Shown in pieces: positions 56,675-64,000 of a stretch of 64,000 bases of DNA. Numbering within the stretch: the first letter of the stretch is position 1; each line of letters opens with the position of its first letter. The stretch comes from Chalciporus piperatus (taxonomy: Eukaryota; Basidiomycota; Agaricomycetes; Boletales; Boletaceae): contig JBBPTG010000002.1 in NCBI GenBank assembly GCA_038093975.1, positions 1,054,001-1,118,000 of the forward strand, read 5' to 3'. The translations under genes and the position numbers were made by a program. The notes under the pieces were generated by a model, which saw only the letters and a list, made by a program, of their open reading frames with translations, was not told where the DNA came from and made no database searches.

Positions 56675-57193
56675 CTAAAAGCCAGGAAGTTGCTACGATC
56701 TCATCCGTATTCAACGTTTGTCAGGAACCCTGCTGTCATATGATCTTGTTGATAGTGAAGAGGATGGTGCACATGGTCAATTGAGAGCAATGCGGCTAAA
56801 TAGGCTGAGGATGGCTTGCTTGCGCCGTTCGATCCGTCGCTGTGACTAGGAGACAAGCTCGAGGTCTCGGGCTCGCGATCCCCCTCCCGACGGCATCAAG
56901 TTTGCCCATCCGAAAAGAATACCTTACCTTCGGTTCGTTCGCTGATGACTCGTAAAATCCGAGTCTTCGATGGTGTGTCCCCTTGATTTGGCACTCATAA
57001 GAAGGCTTTGGCAACACGGTATGCTCGTAACTCGAGTAACCACAAGCTGGACATAGCAATTCACTTTTCCATCCAGTTCACTCAATTTACGAGTAAGGAG
57101 TGACAATCATATCTGTTCATTTCATTTCGAGATTCGGAACCCGATACCGTCAAATTTCCAGACACGAAGAATTTACCTATCATCCTCAAGATC

Positions 57194-58042
57194 TTACCCC
57201 GTGAACAAGCCGGAAAAGAAATGCCCAAGGGACGGCCACAAGGAGTTCAAGAGTCCCCCACTGGGCGCGGCGACTTTCAGCTCGGTTTCAACTTCTTTTA
57301 TCAGCATCTTGCTTTCCCCGCTGTCTTCCGCTACAATCTCTCGTCTCTTGCGGGCTGATCTGCGAGGTTTTCCGTAGCGCTTTGAAGAATCTCAGCAGAA
57401 TGGTAGGTAAGAATATTGGGAGCTCACAAATTTATGTTTGCCCACTTCGGGCAGAATCTGCTTCAAGCTTTCTCCTGTCTTGATCTTTTATTGCGTCAGT
57501 CACGTCCCTCTCAAACATGACATAGAACTTACATGATGGGCGTATCGGATCCAAATTGGAACCGAACACCGTCTTGTGGTCGACCGAGATGGTGTAGCCC
57601 ATTGGCCTTTTGAGCCGCTGCGATATTTCCCACTTCGACGGCGGTTGTTGAGGTAAACATCGAGGTACGCTAGGATTGGCCACGCGTAAACGTATCTTTG
57701 GTTAAGCGTGGGGTGAAAGTTAAGGATCTTCATTGAAGATAGTTAGGCGAGTGACTACGAAGCGAGAGATGACAACTTACTCTCTCGCGAAAACTTTTAA
57801 GTGCAGCAGGATCTTGGTCTTCGATTGTAACAAGACCAGTTGCATCAAGAAAATCGTTAGCCTCTCGACGTATATTGCACTGTGAGCAAACGTGAATCCT
57901 TCTCAATCATCATCAGAATAAAATAACATACTTCGAACTCGCTGAACTCTTTGAAGGACATCTTCGCGTCCACGCGAATGTCAGAAACAAAGAGAAAGTG
58001 GTGGGTAGGCATAGGGATCGGAGGATCTGCGAGGGGCTTCAT
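57194..58042 (-). CDS. Family member D: small protein of an unrecognised local family
   Basis: The copy next to the intact FRG1 and so possibly the founder. Exons from the ATG at 58042: KPLADPPIPMPTHHFLFVSD and MSFKEFSEFE; NDFLDATGLVTIEDQDPAAL; FHPTLNQRYVYAWPILAYLD with VYLNNRRRS; a short exon IKTGESLKQILPEVGKHKF after an aaaag acceptor; and a last exon REIVAEDSGESKMLIKEVET, ending LLNSLWPSLGHFFSGLFTG. All splice joins are phase 0. About 200 residues, basic middle, hydrophobic end. Function unknown. The first 57 bases upstream of the ATG (tgtctggggg run) also resemble the region upstream of B. Confidence 0.72.
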
Positions 58043-58232
58043 CGTACTTGTCTGGGGGAACGATACTAAGAGTGAGTCGCTTTTTAACGGTCAGAAGGTT
58101 TGCGTGTACATCTTTGACGGTTTCCTGTCCTAGAACTTTGAACCTGAAACACTCTCGGAGAAAATGAGATTGAGTTTAATCGATACAATACACGGGAGAG
58201 TATAGCACATGTCAGATAGTGGTATAGGGCGT

Positions 58233-59227
58233 TCAGCAGAACCGATCACTATGAATAGATTTAGCCATTGGTTCATGAGGGAATGTGGGGCATACCTCTT
58301 CAACTTTGATCGACGATCTAGGAGTGCCTCAGCCAGGCGACCTTCGTTCTGGGCGCGTTTCAACTTTTGGGACAGTGTTAATCCGAGTGGTGACTAAAGA
58401 TATCAGACCATACCTCTTTCTTATCGACTGTCGACGTCACGGATCGAGCTGCTCCCCAAGCCTGATGCACGCGGCTACAAAATCGACAATGATCAAATCT
58501 CCCGCCAGGATCCCCCTAGAACGATGACTCACTTGACACTCGCTTCATCAATCACAGTAAGCTCCTCTCCGGCTTCACGTTTCTTCTTCTCCTCGTGTAC
58601 TTCTTTCTTGTACTTGCTCTGGATTTTTACCCAGAATCGTTCGTTGAACCCTACTTCTTCAGCATCGCCCCGTAATTGCAAAGTGCCGCCTGCAACTTCA
58701 TCAACGCCGAGATAATTCTCGTACACGTTCATGAATGCGACCATGCCGTCTGGCAGAAGCACCGGAGTCCACTCCTCTTCTGGACCTCGGGCTTCCCTGT
58801 CTGCCGAGACTATCCCATGCTTGTCACAGGATAAAAATTTCCCCTCCCCGGTACCTGTTCGAAGATTTATGGTAGGAGAGCCAGCAACACGCGTCGTGAC
58901 CCATACTTGGGCGACCTCGGTCGGGACGCGATCAAGCAACGAGGATGATTCTGAAACACCCTCCTTATCTAGCGGGTGTAAGATGATCCTATTTCGCGTC
59001 GAGTCAAAGTTGACGGAGATGGGGGATGGATCCGAGGGATGGACTATGAACGTCGGACCACGTATTTCTGCTGGAGCCTCGGGCATGACCCACGTCTCTG
59101 GGTCCTCGGCCTCCTCGACACGCCTGTGTTTGGTGGAGCTACCTTCTTCATCGTCCCGCCTTCGTCGCTTCTTCGTCTTGTCCCCTTTGAATTTTAGTTT
59201 AGTTGAGCGTACCTTTTCGGTAGACAT
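58233..59227 (-). CDS. FRG1: FRG1-like nuclear protein
   Basis: Homologue of FRG1, an actin-bundling and RNA-associated nuclear protein of the beta-trefoil (fascin-like) fold. The start at 59227 gives STEKVRSTKLKFKGDKTKKR, a basic nuclear-signal run. The trefoil core reads GKFLSCDKHGIVSADREARG and GTLQLRGDAEEVGFNERFWV. After ELTVIDEASV an intron (gtgagt, 58 nt) leads to RVHQAWGAARSVTSTVDKKE, then LKRAQNEGRLAEALLDRRSK and, in a last short exon, an ending of LKSDRFC at 58233-58235, which is the family's usual C-terminus. A simple reading of the first exon would stop at 58529 and miss these exons. It diverges from RPL26. Confidence 0.9.
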
Positions 59228-59382
59228 GATGTATTCGGTGATACTCAACTTTGATTCCGTCTTCGGCCGGCGCTTGGAGGGGAAGATCGGCAAACTCCGA
59301 GAGACAAACTTTGGACCAAACAACTCGTTCAATACACGCAGAACACCCCGCCGACATCGTCACCGACGTCCTCAAGATCAAG
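59228..59382. promoter_or_regulatory. Divergent promoter region FRG1 / RPL26
   Basis: 155 bp between start codons on opposite strands. The RPL26 gene should be strongly expressed, so a strong promoter must fit here. I see no clear ribosomal-protein box. Confidence 0.45.
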
Positions 59383-60126
59383 ATGAAGTTCAACCCCGGT
59401 CAGTGTCAGCGCAGACCTATGCTATCATCATGTACATCCGATTTCTGGGTCAACGAGTGGCTCTCTGGCTGTCGATTCGTCGGATGGATTGGGTACAACT
59501 CGGATGGATTCAACACTTGTGTCGATGGGTGCCAAGAGTAAAGTGCTGACCGTGATCGTTGTCTCAAACAGATGTTTCCTCTTCGCGGCGCAAGTCCCGC
59601 AAGGCCCACTTCAGCGCTCCCTCGTCCATCCGCCGCAAAATCATGTCTTCACCTCTCTCGAAGGAGCTCCGGGGAAAGTACAACGTATGTGGTCAACTTG
59701 GATCGTCCTCTATGTCGACCTCATCAAATTGACTCATGTTAGACGCGGTCACTGCCTATCCGTAAGGACGACGAAGTGAGAATTGTGCGCGGGAAGTACA
59801 AGGGTCGGGAAGGAAAAATCACGCAGGTGTACCGTAAGAAGTGGGTTATTCATGTCGACCGCGTGCAACGCGACAAATCGAATGGCGCGGCGGTGCCCAT
59901 CGGAGTCCACCCCTCCAAAGTTGTCATTATCAACATCAAGCTTGACAAGGACAGGTATGTCTGCGAATGAGCCAATATGATGGTGTCTGACCATCCTCGT
60001 AGACGAGCAATCTTGGACCGCAAGGACAGAAACAAGGCCCCAAAATCCGATGATGTGGAGATGGTCGACGTATGTGACCACCTTTCTTGCGATTCTGCCA
60101 CATACTTACTCATATCTGATCAGTAA
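59383..60126 (+). CDS. RPL26: Cytosolic 60S ribosomal protein L26 (uL24)
   Basis: Large-subunit ribosomal protein. Exon one is only ATGAAGTTCAACCCCG, split from the next by a 5' intron at the usual place. Then [54 protein letters not shown], the KOW motif [20 protein letters not shown] and [16 protein letters not shown] follow. The ending is [11 protein letters not shown]. The stop codon TAA (60124-60126) is alone after a 54-nt intron (60070-60123), which is a multiple of three and has no stop: if kept, it would add 18 residues before the same TAA. Exon borders are typical for the family. Confidence 0.94.
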
Positions 60127-60365
60127 ACTTCCTGACGTTCCTCTCCGGTTCACTTTCTGCATTGCACCTCATAAAACCACCATGTATCCATGCGTCGCTC
60201 CGCACATGATATGCATCATGACCAGCTTACTCTCATGGGATACATAGTGAGCGATTCCCACTTGAGCGCAAGGAACCTTGGTACAATAAACACGACGTGT
60301 GCGACATTGTGAGCGTGAAATTGAAAATGTGATGGTATCAAAACATATAAATCACTATTGGGCGG

Positions 60366-61540
60366 TCAGAAAATGATGTCCTCGTCCTTGGTGCTCAGGA
60401 GGTCAACAGTAGGCTCCTCGACCAGTGACTCTGGCACGACATCCTCTTCGACGGCTTCCTCCTCCACAAACTCCTCAATGGTAACTTCTTCAGTGGTACC
60501 CTCCTGAGCAGTGTTCTCCTCGGCAACAGCCTCCTCGGGTACGGGCTCCTCAGTAACAGCTTGTCCCGTAATTGCCCCCTCCTCAGCAGCCTTCTCAGCC
60601 GTAGGCTCCGCAGCCGCGGTTTCCTGAACCACAGCCTTTTCCTCGGACGGTTCGACCTTGACAACCTTCTTTACAGTCCGCGTGACGACTTGCTTTTCAG
60701 CAGCAGTAATTGCCGCCTCCCGTTTCTTCTTTCCTTGCACCTTCTTCAATCTATAAAGTCGTGAGCTATCACGTACCCCTGGATGATGCTAACCCAACTT
60801 GCCTGAAGAATTCCTCGCGATCCATTTCATCCAGCTCACTGATAATGTATTTGATCGTATTGTCGAGTCGGGGGATGATGACATGCTCGATAGCGTTCAC
60901 GCGGCGATTCGTGGCTCGGATGACTTCGTCGAGGATCATGAACGCTGTTTGGAGTGATGCAAGCTCGACGAGCGTCTCGAGAGCTTTGGCATAGACTTCC
61001 TTTGCTCGTAGTACTTGTTGTCCTCCACGTCCGAGCCCCGTAAGGTTAAAATCTATCAATATAACAGAACATCAGAAACCGAGCCCAGACTCCAGAAACC
61101 TCTGAAAGGCAAACTCACCTGAACCTGACACGCGATCGACCTCAAACGCCGGCAAAAGTACACCAGAAACGTTCTCCTGCGTCGCTTTAACACGGAAGGT
61201 CGCCAATTTCGCTTGCTCTTGAACGAGGTAAGCAATGTCGCCCGTCGCATACGTCACCTCGGCCATCGAGAGCGACGCGAGTTGCATCACTCGCCCCATC
61301 TTTCGTTTTGCCTGAAGACGACTTCTTTGTCAACCATCCAGCACAGGTTTTGTTTCTGGGAGTTATGGATGGACGCACCTCGTCGACTTTCTTGAGGATG
61401 GCACGGAATCGCGTTGTAAGGGCATCGCGCTTCTTGGCGAGTAGGGAGTGGCCTGTCTCAGCACCTTTGAGACGAAGCTTCATGTTCGTTAGGGCCATTC
61501 GAGTGGCGAAGACATTCTCGCGAGCTCCTGAGCCAGACAT
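60366..61540 (-). CDS. VMA8: V-type ATPase subunit D (VMA8) with a long acidic tail
   Basis: Central stalk subunit of the vacuolar proton pump. The start at 61540 gives [20 protein letters not shown] and [20 protein letters not shown], the family's coiled-coil N-terminus. [20 protein letters not shown] and [20 protein letters not shown] follow, then [20 protein letters not shown] and [10 protein letters not shown]. After [13 protein letters not shown] the tail is unusual: about 90 residues rich in Glu, Val, Ala, Thr and Pro (60380-60650). The last residues, STKDEDIIF, match the usual end of the family. Three introns, all in frame. Confidence 0.93.
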
Positions 61541-61668
61541 GCTTCAACTTGAATGTTGAACTGCTTGAGCTGCAATGAGAGCACCTAAGCGCAAGATCAG
61601 TGGAGTGCTAAATCGAGTAGCCGGGAGTAAGCGGTATCGTGTAGACAAGACGGTGAGAGCTATCCATC

Positions 61669-61741
61669 GCCGGGATAGCTCAGCTGGGAGAGCAACAGAC
61701 TGAAGTTCTGGAGGTCCCGTGTTCAATCCACGGTCCTGGCA
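61669..61741 (+). tRNA. tRNA-Phe (GAA), intronless copy
   Basis: A 73-nt gene with acceptor GCCGGGA/TCCTGGC, D-arm TAGCTCAGCTGGGAGAGC, anticodon loop CTGAAGT (anticodon GAA) and T-arm CCGTGTTCAATCCACGG. A T5 run follows at 61746-61750. Identical to the spliced form of the copy at 27233-27316. Confidence 0.94.
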
Positions 61742-61896
61742 TTTATTTTTGATTTTGCCATCAAGGAGACTTGACCATCAAAGCACCTATGGTTCACCAT
61801 GAATCACGCAAATCTCAGCAGGGGGTAGAGTTGGCAGAGTTGTGGCAGAGAGGGACTATTATGATCATATTGTCTAATCCCTTTTCTCTCGGTACA

Positions 61897-63925
61897 CTAT
61901 CTGGCTTGCACATAGTCATCAATCTTCAACAACAAACATACTGTTTCCGTCGCCAGCTCAATTGCACTCGTAGACACAAGCAAGGGCTGAACCACGTCTT
62001 CCTCCAGGATGTTGGAAATCAATCCCTGTGGTATATCATCAGTGACCTCATCTCGCCGACAACATATCTCGACTCGCCGTTCGAACGTTAATACCAGCAT
62101 TGCGGTCTCCAAGTGCATGCCGATTGCGCAGTTCGGTGACGATCGCGATAGGGTTGAGACCTGCGTTTTCTGCGAGGGTGGTGGGGATCACTTCTAATGC
62201 GTCAGCGTATGACTGGAAACAATACGCCTCCATGCCCTTCAGCGACTGCGCGTATTGCGAGAGGAGGCGGGAAACATGAATCTCGGGAGAGCCACCACCA
62301 CAGATGAGTGCTCTGAAATAAATGTTAATATGTCCCGCAAATGTCACAGTCCGCTGCAGAGACATACCGTTTCTTTACGAGGCATCGCACGACACAGAGT
62401 GCATCGTGTAGACTACGCTCGCACTCCTCGACGACGAGATTGTTGGAACCCATTGCGAGAATGCTGACAGTGCGACCCCTGTTCTTAACACCAGTGATCT
62501 TGACCACTTTTGCCCCGGCTTGTGACGTCTCCTCGACCAGATCGGCATATCCGAGCTTGTCCTCCGTGAACGCTTCGATGTCTGCAATTGGTTTGGCACC
62601 CAGACTCTTGGAGAGGAACTCAATCTCGTCACGTTCGACATCCTTGATGGCCAGGATGTTGAGACGCTTGAGGAAGCTAAGGGAGGTGTCATCGACGGCA
62701 TCCCGCAAGATGGACTTTTGGATGAGAAGGACATTGCAGTTTGCTTTTTTGATCTTTTTGCAGATGTTGAGCAGATATTGCCGGCCTTCTTTAATGACCT
62801 TGTCCATTTGCCGATAGTCATTGATGACGACGGTGTTGTCCATCTGTGATTTACATCGTTAGGAAGGGTGATGGAGAAAAGGCGCGTATCCTTACATCTG
62901 GTTTAGGTGCGCTAAGTTGGAATTGAATGATACCGATCTTTGCTTTCTCTATGCGAGTTGGACCGCCAGCAGCGACGATCACGTTTTGGTTCAAGACAAC
63001 GCCGTCCACAAGTTCCGTGTCCTCAATCGTGCCACCAACTTTTTTGACTATCCGGATGTCCCTAAGATCCACGCTAGATGCTTGGGGGGTCACTAGACGA
63101 GTGACAGCAGCAACAGCGATGGGAGCAAGCGTTGAGGAGTATTGAGAGACGATCTTGGCAAGGAGCGTCAGTGATCTTTCGAGCCGCACAGAACGATAAT
63201 ACTGACCTTGGAGTTTAACGAGGTGCTAGCAGCACGTAGAAGACTGGCCTTATCATTCAAGTCGACTGGGATTGATACTTCCGTCAGGTATTCCACGGCC
63301 TTGACTGATGCCTTGAGGAAAGATTCTGCGACGATCGTAGGGTGAATGCCTTTGAGGAGCATCTTCTCTGCTGCACCGAGAAGGCTTCCGGCCAAGACAA
63401 CGACTGAGGTGGTACCATCACCTGCCTCCACATCTTGGGCAGCAGACAAGTCGACGAGCTGATGGAACAGTAAGTCACTGGTTAAACGCAGAGTCGACGG
63501 ATTACCATCTTGGCCGCTGGGTGCAGAGCTTGTATACTCCGCAGGATTGTCGCGCCGTCATTCGTGATGATGACTTCTCCTTTGGAAGTTTGGATCTATG
63601 TTTTCAATCAACATCCTGTGACTGGTTGTGAAAGATCAGCAAGTCGATACCATCTTGTCCATTCCTCTTGGGCCAAGCGATGTTCGGACAGCATCACTGA
63701 TGGCTGCGTGGACGTCAGTCGTGATCATGAGCTGATATCCTCTACGAACCTTTTGCAGCAACCAAGTTTGACATGCGAAGTTCCATAGGCTTGCCCTGTA
63801 AACGCGTTTCATGATGCGGTGCATGGGGTTGCGATTACGATGTAGCTCACCTTGTCCTTGAACGCGGCATTGGAACCAGAGCGGGCTGCTGATGCAGGAG
63901 CGGCTTGAGCAGCTTTTGTAGCCAT
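61897..63925 (-). CDS. CCT4: Chaperonin TCP-1 delta subunit (CCT4)
   Basis: Subunit of the cytosolic CCT chaperonin, which folds actin and tubulin. The start at 63925 gives [40 protein letters not shown] is the classical block, and [20 protein letters not shown] holds the GDGTT ATP motif. [20 protein letters not shown] and [20 protein letters not shown] follow, then [40 protein letters not shown] and [20 protein letters not shown], typical of the delta subunit. The last exon (from about 62043) reads [20 protein letters not shown] and ends [11 protein letters not shown]. The last intron appears to use a gttcga donor and would drop three usual residues (VRK). Confidence 0.92.
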
Positions 63926-64000
63926 TGTAGTTTAGTTGACTGAGATCGCTATCGCAGAGTCACTGCAAAGTCACTGGCAGTTCAAGCTCAAGTTGTAATC
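63926..64000. promoter_or_regulatory. CCT4 5' region (cut by the window edge)
   Basis: The last 75 bp contain the CCT4 5' UTR and part of its promoter. Nothing specific can be said. Confidence 0.4.

Noticed and set aside
58529..59332. FRG1 as a single exon starting further upstream and ending at 58529
   Set aside because: The upstream ATG region is not conserved, and the TGA at 58529 is part of a gtgagt donor; downstream exons give the usual FRG1 C-terminus.
58731..59549. 272-codon plus-strand open frame
   Set aside because: It is antisense to FRG1 exon one, crosses the divergent promoter into RPL26 and has no motif. The FRG1 frame on the other strand is clearly the coding one.
1..64000. 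Transposons, CRISPR arrays, viral genes, biosynthetic clusters
   Set aside because: No transposase, reverse transcriptase, terminal repeats, spacer arrays or typical cluster enzymes were seen anywhere in the window.

Overview
The window is about 64 kb of a fungal nuclear genome. Genes are dense (about 35), on both strands, and most are cut by several introns of roughly 48-70 nt with GT...AG borders. A gene for a DUF6533-type seven-helix membrane protein and a long regulator-like protein of a type I know only from basidiomycetes point to a basidiomycete, probably an Agaricomycete. I cannot name the species. I see no transposon, rRNA, CRISPR array or viral sequence.

Layout. 1-363: the 3' end of an unidentified gene. 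756-4107: SAM37/metaxin and TAF7. 4283-11998: divergent GAA1 (GPI transamidase) and a USP48-type deubiquitinase. 12197-20667 (minus strand): a large Ser/Pro-rich regulator-like protein, LUC7, and a J-domain/ankyrin-like/RGG protein. 20786-26755: BCS1, BUD23, BET3, mitochondrial uS13 and XAP5/FAM50, mostly as divergent or convergent pairs. 27233-27316: tRNA-Phe(GAA) with an intron. 27730-33902: a mitochondrial carrier, an RRN6-like Pol I factor and mitochondrial uL3. 34760-41734: DUF6533 protein, GMF/AIM7, an MFS transporter and a 5-phosphatase with a membrane tail. 43077-50810: an OPT oligopeptide transporter, PIG-M/GPI14, SAR1, a small orphan exon set and the SRP receptor beta subunit. 51015-58042: a repeated accessory block. 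58233-63925: FRG1, RPL26, VMA8, an intronless tRNA-Phe(GAA) and CCT4.

The core genes are housekeeping: mitochondrial import, assembly and translation (SAM37, BCS1, uS13m, uL3m, carrier), ER and secretory work (GAA1, PIG-M, SRP receptor beta, SAR1, BET3), and nuclear or ribosome work (TAF7, LUC7, BUD23, RRN6-like, RPL26). Divergent neighbours often share very short 5' regions; the RRN6-like and uL3m start codons are only 35 bp apart.

The most interesting part is 51.0-58.5 kb. Four paralogues (A, B, C, D) of a small protein family I do not recognise lie here, all with the same five-exon plan and a hydrophobic C-terminal tail. Three of them (A, B, D) sit directly downstream of FRG1 sequence: D follows the intact FRG1, while A and B follow decayed FRG1 3' fragments. 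This indicates repeated segmental duplication of an FRG1-plus-small-gene unit, in which the FRG1 part decayed and the small gene was kept. Copy C is inverted and carries a one-base frameshift and a GC splice donor.

Exon borders were worked out by eye from splice motifs and expected protein similarity. No search was run, so product names rest on recognised family motifs.
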